A stretch of DNA of 64,000 nucleotides from Prinia subflava (lineage: Eukaryota; Chordata; Aves; Passeriformes; Cisticolidae): NCBI RefSeq assembly GCF_021018805.1, contig NC_086251.1:47624767-47688766 (forward strand), given 5' to 3'. Position 1 is the first letter of the stretch, and each line of letters starts with the position of its first letter. Of this stretch, positions 37,623 to 50,192 are shown piece after piece. The notes beneath the pieces are model-generated. The model had not been told where the DNA came from and ran no database searches. It saw only the letters and a list, made by a program, of their open reading frames with translations. Position numbers and translations under genes: made by a program.

Positions 37623-40371
37623 AAAATATGCTAATAAACTACTTTTGCCATGGCTATAAGGGGAAATACCTCTACCTAATTAGCTCAATGTATTAGAGGA
37701 TTTACTCACAATCACATATAGTGAAGCACTTGGTCTGGGAAAAGGCTGTATTGTATGTGGAAGGGTAAACTGGAGAAGTTCTTCCTGCAGAGTAGCCATA
37801 TGTGGTTGTTTTCCTCTCCAGACAGACAAGCCCAGCAGCACCCCTTTGAGGATATAAATCATGAGTTTCTGTGAAGCTCTACAGTGTGGGCTGTTATGAT
37901 CCCAGTCTCATCTTTGATCAGATGTGAAGTCTGATGTCGAGTCTGGCAAGGATATGGTCATGTTCTACCTGAAAGGCTTGTTTGGGGGTTTTGGGTGATA
38001 TTTTAACTTCTTCATGCCTTAGTTCCAAGTTCATTAGTTTGGTTTAGTTGTTAATTGTAGACCATTAGGTGGAGTAATAAGTGTCTGTTTTCTGTTCCTC
38101 TGAGTCATGAAGAACTGGACAGGAAAGCAGATAGCACTGCTGGAAATGCTGCTGAAAAAAATGATCAGAGTCCCAGATGCTACTTATGGCCTCTTCAGAT
38201 TCATTTTTCAAATTGTCCTTTTAGAAACTATCAATTATTCGATACTAAAAAATGCCATAGAATATATTTTAAAGCTTTGAGTTCTCTGTACTTTTAGCAA
38301 AAATGGCTCTCTGTATCTATAAGCTTAGAGAGATTGGGTGAAAAGCAGTGCAAAATACAACATTACTTTTTAGTCACTGGTGACAGGTCAGACAGGCCCA
38401 AGCAGTTGGTCCACCTCTGCTATCATTCTTTCTCAGCAGTACTATATCTTATCCAAAACTTTGTTCTTGGGTTTTGTTGTATGGCTTCAGTCATACTCAA
38501 CAATGCACAATATTGAACAAGTCAGCAAATTTTCCCCAGTGAATCTAGTCACATTTCCTACATCCTAAACTGTCCTGATGGTCTGTATACCTGCTCTGAG
38601 GCCATTGTGCTCTTTTGCTTGACTCTGATCAGAAGCACCTCTCCTACATAAGCAAATGTCCCCCTTCTGGACTGTTAACTCAAAGTTCTGTTCTAGTTTC
38701 AGAGAAAACCAAAACCTTTGTGACATTATTTTGGTGAATTAAACTTTTGTTTAAACTGAATTATCTTGAAAGAAGAAATGAGCTGGAATTGGAACTTCAC
38801 AGCTAAAATATTTTGTTTATGTTTATTTTGTGTGGCTGTGCCTTCCTTGAAGGTAACTTAGAGCCACTGCATTTTTAGTTGATACCAAGAAAGTAAGAGA
38901 AAGTATGAGTTATAGCTACCTTGTAGAAACACAGATTTGATTCAAGTGATAGTATCATCTCTCTTCCATCCTTTCCATCTCTGGCTTGGTTGAAAATTTC
39001 GTTATTGGTCTGAAAGTTTCAGTAGATTGAAAATTTCTTTGTCACATCCAAAGTTTGTGGATGTTATTTACCATTCCTTAGTTTGTAATAGTAATTATAT
39101 ATCAAATGGCAGAGTGGAGCCTCTAGAGACTGGAATTTCCTCTGAAATGTTAAGCCTGTGACAATGCTGTTCACCTTGTCTAACCATGTACTCCTTATAT
39201 ATTTTACCCCAAATGTCTGATGGAAACCTGCAGCAGGGAACTCCAGTGTGGCTGCCATAGAGAAGGTGTGGTAAATAAGAGGCAGAGAAAGGCCATGAGG
39301 ATGCAGAGCTGTGCCCGAGTCCTGTCTAACCAAACAGAGCTAATGGGTTTTGAATTGAGGTTGGGGATTGTTGGTTCTCATACTGCTTACGACAGGAAAC
39401 CAGGAGCCCTCACTCTCTGCTCTTCAGTGACTCCTTTAAACACAGCTTGAGGACTTGGAGAGTGCAGAGTTTGGGTGATTTAATTTCATTATTGAAATAG
39501 ATATAATGACTATCTTATTGACTCTCAATGTAGTGTTTGTGTAGGAACCCCTGCTTGAAACATAACCCCTAATTAAACACCAGGAGAAAGAAACCTTTAC
39601 ATTTTCATTAAGCTCCGATCTTTTATTTTATCTCATAATAACTGTTTTGTTATTTTATTTCCTTTATATTGAGCCTAAGATCAAAGCAATAACTTTGTTA
39701 AAAAGCAATCAATTCTAATCAGTTTAATAAGCAGCAGAGGAATTGCTTTGACTAAATGAAGAGGGTGTAGCCGGATCTTTGTGGCTATGAGCCTGTGCCT
39801 GCTAACACTGCTCTGTGCATCATGTCTCAGCCTCCCTTGGTCCCTGCCCTGTTCAGTCCCTGTCCTGTCTCATCGTGTTGTGGGTATGTGCCTGCTTTTC
39901 CCGCTCTGGGAGCTTGAGCAGCTTTAGCCTGTTCAGCTCACATGAGAAAGGCCTGAATAATTACACCTTGGAGATTTTCCTGGAGCTGAGGGTAAACAGC
40001 AAGGAAGCAGAATTTTATTCACTTCTAAGCAGAACTTGCCAAGCTCTTGGTATCCAGTGTGGAACATACCAGTTTCTTACTTTTTTCACTTACCACTGTC
40101 CACTCCAAAATGAAGCAATAAGTTGGGGCATATGCTCAGACCATTTACTTCCTACGGCTTTCACATACCAGGGCTACATTTCTGGAATTCCTACTATTCT
40201 TTAAAACATAAAGCTCCAGTTATCTTCAAGCTCCTGGTGTTAACAACCTAATTTACTTTTCAAATTGTGCCACTGATCTGGAATGCCAGGGAAGAGGGCA
40301 ATGACTGGCACTGGCATTAGCATTATCCCCAAGGTGGAAAGCAGTATTCCTCCAGTCCCATTTGACTTTTT
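37623..40371. other. Gene-free DNA, AT-rich element near 39.6 kb
   Basis: No exon or transposon is recognised. 39590-39770 is very AT-rich but complex, with several SOX/homeodomain-type cores (ataactttgtta, caatcaattctaatc). It resembles a conserved non-coding element; this is a guess from texture. Confidence 0.35.
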
Positions 40372-41035
40372 TATTAATAGATGATAGAGCAGAGTATACC
40401 CTCAGCAAACTGGGAAGAGTGGCTGATATAACAGAGGCTTATGCTGTCATCTGAAGAGACCTTGACAGGCTGGAAAAATAGGCTGACAGGAACATCTTCA
40501 AGTTCAATAAGAAGACCAAAATCCTGTGTCCTGGGGACCCCCCAGCTGCAAAGCAACTTGGAAGTAAAGGACCTGGGCAATCTGGTGGATGCTAAGTTAA
40601 ACAGGAGCCAGCAATTTGCTCTTGGAAAGAAGGGCTAATGGTATCCTGGGACCCATTAGGCACAGCCTTGCCAGCAGGTTAAGGAAGTTGATCCTGGCCC
40701 TCTCCTCAGCACAGGGGAGGCCATACCTGGAGCACTGTGTCAGTCCATCAGAGGCAGATGGGCACAAACTCAAACACAGAAGGTTTCTTCTGAACATCAG
40801 AAGATACTTTTCCATGTGAGAATGACTGAATACTGGCACAGGTTGCCCAGAGATACTGTGGAATCTCCATCCTTGGAGATAATTAAGAGTTCTCTGGATT
40901 CAACCCTTGGCAACTTGTTCTATGTGACCCTCCTTGAACAGAGGGTTGGACTGGACGGCCTTCAGAGGTGCCTTCCAACTTCAATCATTCTGTGATTCTG
41001 TGAAGATCTGTGATCTTCAATGATTCTGCGATCTT
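40372..41035 (+). mobile_element. CR1 LINE fragment with internal deletion, sense on plus
   Basis: The 5' part (40372-40750) is CR1 ORF2 reverse-transcriptase sequence just after the catalytic core: it carries aaactgggaagagtggctgat, gaccttgacaggctgg, then aaggacctgggcaatctggt and gccctctcctcagcac. At about 40751 the sequence jumps to the 3' part of the element (gggcacaaactcaaacacag, gtgagaatgactg, caggttgcccagagatactg). It finishes in a tail with attctgtgattctgtg and a short degenerate repeat (gatctgtgatcttcaatgattctgc). Several hundred bases of the ORF2 C-terminal region appear to be deleted at the jump. Stops are frequent. It retains more of the element's 5' side than the other six copies. 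Confidence 0.93.
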
Positions 41036-44000
41036 TCCCTGTTTCAGCCTGTAAGGCAGAGGATGACCTTGTCACTCAAATTTAATACTGAATGTCTTTG
41101 TTCTAGCTAATGTAATATATGAAAACAATTTCTTGGTGCAATTCTTTTCTGAAATCAAATAGCTTGAGCTAGAGTATAGTAAAAGGAATCCTTTCTCTGA
41201 GAACCTTTGGGATTAAAGGAAGGACCCACAGGCAGAATTTCTAAAAATAGATGGGGCAGGTAAAACCTGAGTATCTCTGGGTGCTGACTTTCACATCATT
41301 CATGTTCCTCCTTTGCCATCCACAACTTCCTCTGGATACACCCTTTGGCTTGGGCAACATGAAAATAGCACTAAGCATCTTGCATCCTTCTTCAAAAGTA
41401 AAAGGTGTGAAGCAATTCAGCAAAAGGTGACTCTCAGGCAGCAGGTAAGCAGGCAGGCCCAGGTGCAAGAGGGTGCTGCGAGGCAGTCTCAGAGAGAGCA
41501 CAGCTGTACACAGACACCAAGTCGTTCTTTACTCCATGAAAAGTCTCACCACACAGTACTTGGACTGTGCTTTTCAAAGTACACTCTGTATTTTTCACTG
41601 AGAAACTCTATTAAGCTTTAGAAAAAGACTAATCAATCACTGTGGTGTTTTCTGATGTTGGTGATGATCAGCTGGAAAGTGCTATTTAATATGAAAGCAG
41701 CGTATGCATCATTTCTACTATAGATTGGCACTGAATAACCTCACAAATATATTAAACAGTTAATTTGACTTTAGTTTGTCTAAATACTTCAGTCTAGGCT
41801 GTGAATTCTTTTACTTAGAGAGCATTCATCTCTTTTAAAGTAGAGCACACTGCTTGCCTTCCCTTTTAAGTACCTCAGCTATAAAATCGTTGGAAACGCT
41901 AAAGTCAAACAGTAAAATATTGTGGGAATCATCAAGTGAATACTATTATTTTAAATTTATTTTCAAGTACTTTTTCTAACAATATCAGGGATATCTCTCT
42001 TTTATTTGAAGATGCACATTTGCTTATAAGCCAGGTACTAATTAACATACCCCGCACTTAGGATTTCCCTAGTGACAATCAAGGAACAAAGGTCTTGGGA
42101 ATGATTAACAATCAAAGCTAAAGATAACAGCTGACTTCAGATCAATCTGATCTTTACCAGAATGCATTTGGCTACAAAGACATGAAGTAACCCCTGTAAT
42201 CCTTTAAGTGAGGTTACTCCAATCATACAGAGGCCATAAAAATAGCACTTGAAATTTAAGAGGTTTATGATGGCCAGCGCCCTACATGAAGAAACATCAA
42301 AAGAAAACATTCATCAACTGTTAAGTCTGCTCAGACTCAAGAGGCTGTTTAAAAACTATGGCACATCCTTCAAGCTGGGAAAATGCACTTCTTTTTCCTA
42401 TCCCGTACACAAGCAGTTAACTCTCAGTTCTGCCTCTTCCTCTGTCCCCTCATCTTCACTAAATCCAAGTGATCTCCTCTTATACAACATTTAGGTGACT
42501 TTCTTTCGAGTGTGCTGTTACACTACACTCCACTCCAAATATGATCAGCTCTTTGCTTTTTCACCTTAATGTTCTGCTTTAACTATGCTGAATCCTAAAG
42601 CATATTCTATTTTGGGAGCATCCCAGCTTTTGGCATGTTTATAAATCAAGTCCTCAGCCACCTGAAAGTAGAGTGATGGTTAGTGTCTAAGGCTGCAAAT
42701 CAGCTTAGCTTGGTTGCTGATAAATATGACAGAAACACGTGTCTGCAACTAGTAATTTTCTCTTGCTGGGACATTTTTACGGGCAAAAAGGGAAGACTTT
42801 AACACATCCAATTGAAAATCTCTCCCAGACATATTATCTATCTCTTCTTAACATACTGTTCTGGGGCTGCTGGTGTAGAAAGAGCAGGGAGAACAATTTA
42901 AACCTTGCTGAAATTGAGCAAATTGGATTGTGGCGGCTAAGTTCAAGTGAAAGCTTCTTGTAAATGAAGAGCTTACAACTATTTGGCTGGCAGAAAGCCA
43001 TGTGATCTTACTCATCTAATTCACAGGAGACTGAGATAGTGACAAATCCTACTGCTCCAGTGGCTGCACGTGTGCAGGTGCAGAATCACAGAGGTACTCC
43101 AATGAATAGTGAGGCATGAACAGCAAGAAGGGGAGACAGGACGCTGCTGCTCTGTTGTCACTTGCTCCCTGTGACAATTCTGTGACTATAATTTCTTATT
43201 TATCACCTTAATGTCAAAGAATCAGGAACGATGGACTCAGTTCCCAGTGTGGTAGGTACTCTGCAAACAGAGAACAAAAAGGCAATTTCTGCCTCTAACC
43301 TCAGGCCTGCCATCTAAGAACAAGATGCAACCCAGCAGGATGCAGACAGCTTAGCAGCAGTATGTGGGATCCAGTGGAGACATGCTCAGTCAGAGGCAGG
43401 TTGCTCCAGCTGCCAGCAGCTTGACTATGTGGTAACATTTTGGTGACATCATGGCTAAAGAGATTTTAAGAAATGTTTGAGGGTACACATAAGCACATCT
43501 ATGGAACTTCATTGACCACTGATGTTGTGTGAGGGCAAGATAAAGAAAGATGACATGTTTTAGGGCTCCAAATAAGTGGATCCTGCCACAGTCTGTTTAG
43601 AAGCATATTTTAATCCCTGTGAAAATGACTAGAAGACAAGAGCTAGACAGGGGTAGAGGTTTGAAGAGCTGGGAGTGTAAAGATTAGAAAGAAAAGACAT
43701 TAATGCCATGCAAGGAGAGGAGAAAATGAAGGATCCAAATAGCATCACAGGAAAATCATTTTCTGGAAAGATTTTGAATGATACAAATAGATAGCAAGGA
43801 TACTGGTATAAACAACCTGTCAGACTAAGATGTCTCCTGGCCATGGAGACAGAAGATAAGACACAGGATGGCAGGGGTGAAAGGCTAGCAGTGTATCCCA
43901 AGTGAGCTGGAGAAAATAAAGGAGAGATGGTGGGACAGATGGTAGGCCTGTTGATTCTGTGTATAAGCTGCTATCAGACAGACATATTTACATGTAAGTG

Positions 44001-44953
44001 AAAGGCAGGCCCTGGTGATGGAAGGCAGCATTTTTTATGGACAGAGGGCCAGAAGAAGTTGGGGACTCTTAGTTTTAATCCAAATCCAGTTCATAGTGAG
44101 TTTGAGAGAATGTCTTACCCTCCTCTATACTCCCTGTCATTCAGCTACCTGTATAAGGCCAAGGGTAGTGTTAACTGGACAGTAAGAGATTTAACTGATA
44201 CATGTATAGTGCTTAAAAACCTCTGCATGATTCTGTTATCAAAGTGCAAAATATTATTTACCCAAATCTAGAAAATACATTCGTTGTTTTGCAAGTTATT
44301 TTGATGATGTCCAGGCACCTGCTATTGTTTCATTGCAGGTAGAAGAAAAACCCCACCACGGCTAGGTCCATGAGTTTCAAGAAACCACTGCTCCAAAGGA
44401 ACAGCCTTAAGGACCATGTTGTTGTGGGGACTGAAGCTCTCTTCAGTATCCATTCTGAAAGACACCTTAATCCAGCCAAACTGCTCAGGTGCAGTAAGCC
44501 CAGAGACTTGCAGTGGTTTCCCAGGCTACAGTTCATTAGTGCCTGTATCACAGAGGGCCAGGAGACACACTGAAGTAAGTACAATGTTTCATTGTTGTGT
44601 GGTGCTGACAGAGAACTGCCTCTCATAGAGAGAATTAGACAGGCCCTGGTACTTCAGGTGTTTTTAACTCGTGTGATGATGACAGTTTTAGAAATGGGAG
44701 AGCTGGCATAAAGGACTGCACGTAAATTCACAGGTCACAGTGTAAGGAGCTGCTCTTTCAAGCTTATGGCATGTAACAGCACAGTAATAAATACCCACAT
44801 GTGGGGAGGAGCCATTTGCTGAATGCTCTGCTGGATTTTGCTTTCTGGGATGCTGGGAGGTTACCCAACTACAGGAGGGAATCCCTTGAGGCCTGGGAGC
44901 CTACCCGAGGGTGCAATCACAGAAAATAAGCACCCTTAGCACTCTCCCAACTC
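41036..44953. other. Gene-free DNA, possible conserved element near 42.0-42.2 kb
   Basis: 42030-42240 holds clustered homeodomain/SOX-like cores (actaattaaca, gattaacaatcaaag) in non-repetitive sequence. 43620-43920 is purine-rich on plus. No exon or transposon is recognised. Confidence 0.35.
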
Positions 44954-44981
44954 TACTCCAAGGAAGTATCTCCTTGGAGTA
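44954..44981. repeat. 11-bp perfect inverted repeat (hairpin)
   Basis: tactccaagga (44954-44964) and tccttggagta (44971-44981) are perfect reverse complements separated by six bases (agtatc). As RNA on either strand this would form a stable short hairpin. The stem is too short for a pre-miRNA unless the flanks also pair, and I do not see that they do. Confidence 0.9.
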
Positions 44982-47890
44982 TGTGCTACTCATGGGGAGA
45001 CTGGGGACATTTTCTGCATTTTTTAGCATTCACAGGATCTGACCATGGAAGGTGCTCCCTGTGGGAAAACCACAGTGTCTGCACAGGGCTCCAGCAGGCT
45101 CAGTGGTCACCGTGTACATGCAGCATTCCACACAACTGAGCATTTTCCAAGGATCATGGCCATCAATAATCAGGCTAGGAGTTGGGACTGCTCATCTGCT
45201 AGCATCAGTGCTTGTCATACTAACTCCTGCTGCTTCAGTGGTCCCTGTGCTCTGCTCCCTGCTCTGTCTCTCCAGCTGTCTTGTTCTGGCTCCTAGGGCA
45301 TGCAGCTTTGATGGTCAGTGTTTAATAGTGCCCAACACCACAGGCTTCAGCACAGTCTTACCACAGATTAACAGAAGTACAGAAACAGGCAGAAGGGAGC
45401 AGCACCTTCTGTGCTTGGTGCTGTTTCAAAAGAAATATAGCAATATACACCAAATATCTGGGGTCTGACTTCAGAGACATCAAAAACTAAGTTTCATAGT
45501 CGCTAGGAGCTACTGAATGAAAAGATGAGCCTGGAAAATGAAAACATGCTTCCTCATTCCATTTTCCAATTGTCCTGAGAGGGGGAAAAAGAATCTTTGT
45601 AGAAAGTCTCTAAGAATATATTCCCTTCCCAGTTACATTTTTGGATTTGCTGATGGATGGGACAGCTCACTAAAGAGGTTATTGGTACATTCAAATATCA
45701 GTTTCATAAGCCTATTATTACTAGAATCTGTGGGATAATTAATGCTTGCATGAGAAGTTAATGAAGGACAAAGATTCTTTACTGCTGATGGTCTCAGTGA
45801 AACAACTGTCTGGAACATATGAAAGAGCTATTGTCAGTAACAAATTACCATTACAGAGAGCCACATGAATATAAATCTTTCAGAAAAGGTGACATGCTCT
45901 TTATTTTGTAGCTCTTATTCTAACAGTGACCCTACTGTCCATGTGCATTATCTCTCTGATGCACTCATTTGGCTTCTTGGTGGGCGTCTGTACAGCTGAA
46001 GGTCTCATCATTCTGCAGCTCTGACAGAGTCCCATTTTACCTGCCACCCAAGGCTTGTTCTTCTGTCTAAAAACTCCTCATCTCTTCTCAGTCCAATTTA
46101 ACTGTCTTGTGTGATCCCTGAGCCAAACACCCAGATGCAGAGGACAGCATTTTAAGCAATATTGATGTCATTGTTGTTTCACTGAACAAACAAATGTCAT
46201 GTATGCTTCACCTGTGCACCATGCTTCTGCACAGTGCTGCTAACTTGAGCTTTCATTTGGGTGGTAGCTTTCTCTCTCTAATGGCTGAGAGCCAGCAAAT
46301 CTTTGGATATGAACTGGGAGGTAATTTAACTCATATCTCGTAAATCAACTGGATAAGAATGTGCATAAGAGCACAAATCCTGATTGAATTTCGGCAATCT
46401 AAAGGTAACAGGATGGAGAATTGTAGGGCTGGTTAACACTGTTGACATCGTCTGCAGACAGGATTGTTTGCTACTCACTTTAAAATTAAATGTGACCTGC
46501 AAGCTAGATGTCACCAAAAATTACAATTTCAGTGCCTTTCAACTTCTCTTGCATATTTAGGGATGTTCTATAAAACAGAATTGCTTTTCCTTCTGAGAAA
46601 AAAAAATTCTTCTGAGTTCTACTTGGCTGGTTAATGAAATTACTTTCCATGTGGGACATGATTATCTGGCTGATTGAGTATGAGTTGATCCTCATCTCAT
46701 CAGGTTGTGATTTTTCTGAGATTGCTGCAAATCCCACACAAGTGCCTAAAACCTGTTAGTTTTCCACTAGATTTAAGTTAGTTTAGGTTTGTAAAGCTCT
46801 GGGGGAAAGAGAGTTCCTTGTGTATTTGGCTGCTTGGAAAGTTCTTGTACACTGTTTATCCCTGCTGGTACTTGCAAGGACAAATTGCTGCATGGTTTTG
46901 CTCAAGGTGTCTGTGCACTGCTTAGGCTTAAACCCTGAAAATGAATACTGGCCAGGGGACAATTCCTTGAATGTGACCAATCAAGCTCTTTCATGTAAAA
47001 CTAAGCCTAAAATAGAGAAAAACAGCTTGTTCTACAAAGCCTGGTCTGGTACTTTTAGCTATCCTTATCCTTCTCATTCTGTTTTGGGATGGCAGTTCAT
47101 GTGTAAACCTGGATTCTGGAACAAACATTTACAGTATCACCTCTCTTGGTCATTCTTCACTGATCTTGCTAAAACAGGAGCCCATACCTTGTTTACAGAT
47201 AGGTTATTTTCATGTCATTGCTTCAGAGTGGTTACAGTCCAAGGAAGAAGTGTTTTTACTGAAGAGGAAGGGAAGGCTGCAGTGGTCATGCTGGCATCTT
47301 CAGCCAGGTAAGAGCACACAGTGTGCCAACACTATTCCACATGTATGGAGCATTCTTATGGATATCCACACAGGGATAGCATCATAGCATGACTGAGGTT
47401 TTGGTAAAATTGTTTTGAAAATATCTTTACCATAACAGAGAGCAAAACTGGCTTGATCTCTGTGTAACCTTGAGGAGGAAGAAGGGGAAAAAGTGGGAAA
47501 ATTTTTTCTGTCCTGCAATGTATCTATTTCAGCTTGAGGGGCAAGATACTGGTGACTTTTCTGCTGCACACTTTATCAACTTCATAATGGTCCCTGTGCA
47601 TTTGTCTTGCTATAGAGCAGTCTTTTTTGACATAAATGCAACAATTGAATATTTAGTCCTCTTGGACAGACAAGATGAGTGAACCCTCAAAGGTCGTGCA
47701 GGAAGTGGAGAACTGAGCAGGGTGCTGACCAGTGGTTTTCAATAGACATTTCTCCATATAGGTGATGCTGCTGAATGATTATACCTCAAAGTTCAAGGAA
47801 TTTTACTTTCTGGAAGTGCTAGATGAGTGGCTGGAGAAAGGACTTGCCTCTTGCAAGGTGTGGGATGTCTGTCTTTCATAATACTAAACA
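44982..47890. other. Gene-free DNA with the longest chance open frame
   Basis: A 163-codon open frame (46820-47311, plus) is the longest in the window. Its translation has no recognisable domain, no repeats and many Cys, Leu and Ser, and there is no nearby promoter or splice context. A 138-codon frame at 45052-45468 overlaps an 83-codon frame in another register and is equally featureless. Neither is called as a gene. Confidence 0.4.
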
Positions 47891-50110
47891 GCATACAGGA
47901 AAAGAAGAAAAAAAAAATCAAAGAAACACATTTATAGCAGCACTGTTCATTTTCTATCCTTGCAATGCTGGACTTAAGGAAAGATCAGCTTAGTAACACT
48001 TGTCTAGAGACATAATGCAAATCAGACTAAACTCAGCCACATCAGCTGCAACTGGTAAAAAGAGCTACATGAGTTAGCAGGAGCATCGAAACAAGACAAA
48101 CCACAAAATTCCAGTGATGCTTTAAAAATCATTTAATCTTTAAAAATACATCATAGAGAAAAGGTTTCTTCATGAGAAAAGATCTGGAAAAGCAACAAAC
48201 CAGCATATCACAAAACAGTCAGCTCCTGTGCCATCATTTCTAGAGAGGTGAAAGTGTCAGAAATTGTAGGAAAAAACAAATGTGCTTTACTAACACTGTT
48301 CAGGGAGGTCACATTAACTATTAACAGCCATGGACATGCATATGTGAACACATTCATCTGCAAATGCAGGACACAACTGGTGAAGAGACTCATGTAATTA
48401 GTTTGCTCATGAAAAGCATAGAAAATACACCAATACTTGTGCAAATACAAATGGCAGAGGCAACTAACTGAATATAAAGAAAAACATGAAGATGTGATGG
48501 TGAGTGATGGAGAGTGGAAAATGTTTCATATTTTTGGTCACATGCAACAATAGTTGCTGAGTTTACAAATAAATAAAATGAAAAATAAATAGCACTATAC
48601 TAAAACAAAAAGCAGCAAATTCAAATATGAGGTTGGTTATGTCTATGACATGATAGAAGCGAAATAGTTTTCAAACATCTGACTGGCCTTACCTGCAGAG
48701 GTCAGACAGGGATACACAAGTAAAAGTAATGTTACATCAAAAGAGAGTGCACAGTTCCTTTATGATCAAGAGGAGAAATTGGATCACCCAGCAAAAATGA
48801 GTCATGTAATAGAGAGAACCAAGATTTGGAACCACAATAAAGATGGGCAGCTTTCACATTAAAATCAAGTGAAACAACCTCTTAGGAGTGCTCAGAATCT
48901 CATGTGATCTCAGCAGAAAGATGTAGACATCAGGTTCTGTATTGCCCACAGAACAAAAACACAATAGAGGGTGTCCTGCAATAATGTAAAGACTGTGATG
49001 ATATGGAAGGACTTACATTCAAAAATCTAAGGATGGGGAGAAATTCAAAGCTTTTCAGTGCTGCCATGTGGAACCCAAAATATTTCTGGTAAACTGCGAA
49101 TCTGCATTACAAGAAAGAGAATGACATGTGGACAGACAGACAACTGCTGCATTATCTAGAAGCAGCCTTCTAGTAGAAAAAGTCAGCAACAGAAAACAAA
49201 CTATGCAAACAATACAGACACTCCTTTCTTGTGAAACATCAATGAACCAGTGAGACAAGCACAACATCTGTACAAATACAGCAGACTCTTCACACCCAGG
49301 TCATTCTTCCAAATATACCTGCAAATCATCCTAACATTGATACTTAGAAAATGAGATTATCAATTTTCCAGGTACATTGGTACAATGGTACCTGGAAAAA
49401 GAGGGCAATTCTTAACTGAAATAAGATGAGCACAGGCCCATGCAGAGATCTAGCAAGGTAGGTATCTGACACAATATTAAGGCATCTTTAATGGCAAAAG
49501 AGGAATCAGAAAAAAACTCTTACAAGAATGGGCAAAGCTCAACAGACACTTAAAATTGCTAAGAGTTTAAAAGAGATCTGCAAAAAGCAAAGAAAATGGG
49601 CAGTAAGTTGTTCCCAGATAGAATATTTTGAATAGTTCTTGGTAAAAGTAACCTGTCATAATGTGTGAAACTGTAGCTGGGATTGCAGTACCAGCACAAC
49701 TCCAGCTTACAAAAATGGAAGAGAGACACTTGCCAATCAGCAAACTCAAGAACTCTAAGTACTGTGAGGTCATATAAGGATCTAACTGTTTTGGGGCCAA
49801 AAGGGCAGAGTTCTGTTTCATGGGGACATGAATATATATGAATATATAATTTGTCAGTACAAATGTGAGACAAAATCACAATGATGAAAGATGGTGAAAT
49901 ATTCAAATCCTGATATTTGAGCATCAACTCTTAGAAAAGACATAGATGTAACAACAGCTATTGGAGCACTCAAACCTGAACTGCAGTGGCAGGAACAACT
50001 GCCAGGGATGTCCTGCATTTTCTGGAGACAAACATCCTTGCTACAAGTAACTTCTCTGGAAAACTACCTGGTAATAAAGCATGAAAGAGCTACTGTTCTA
50101 AACTAAGAGA
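47891..50110 (-). other. A-rich block, possible minus-strand transcript 3' end
   Basis: In contrast to the T-rich left end, this 2.2-kb block has a clear excess of A over T on plus (48541-48600: 30 A against 15 T). That is the expected signature of DNA transcribed from the minus strand, or of an A-rich old insertion. The left border carries a minus-strand ATTAAA with a suitable downstream element. The right border near 50093 has an acceptor-like minus-strand sequence (ctcttagtttagaacag). Open frames on minus (49559-49927, 122 codons) look like UTR, not protein. Confidence 0.3.
48132..48137 (-). terminator. Candidate minus-strand poly(A) signal ATTAAA
   Basis: Plus-strand tttaat reads ATTAAA on minus. 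In the minus direction it is followed, at about 48100-48070, by a T/G-rich run (tttgtggtttgtcttgtttc), an expected position and composition for the downstream element. It borders the A-rich block at 47891-50110. Confidence 0.35.
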
Positions 50111-50174
50111 AAAACATTCTCTGTTGCTAAGGGAAGCCAGGGCTTAGTTAACTCATCACTTTTTTCACAGCAGA
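50111..50174. other. Short spacer, nothing seen
   Basis: The strand composition changes back toward T-rich here. No feature is recognised. Confidence 0.3.
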
Positions 50175-50192
50175 TACTCATATATATGAGTA
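50175..50192. repeat. Perfect 18-bp palindrome
   Basis: tactcatatatatgagta equals its own reverse complement. It is centred on an alternating AT core, which melts easily, so it is a candidate for cruciform formation or a dimeric binding site. Confidence 0.9.

Noticed and set aside
45052..45468. 138-codon open frame on plus
   Set aside because: It overlaps another frame, has no recognisable domain and no splice or promoter context; treated as chance.
49559..49927. 122-codon frame on minus
   Set aside because: Cys/Leu/Tyr-rich with no family resemblance; two registers overlap. It fits UTR-like or intergenic DNA better.
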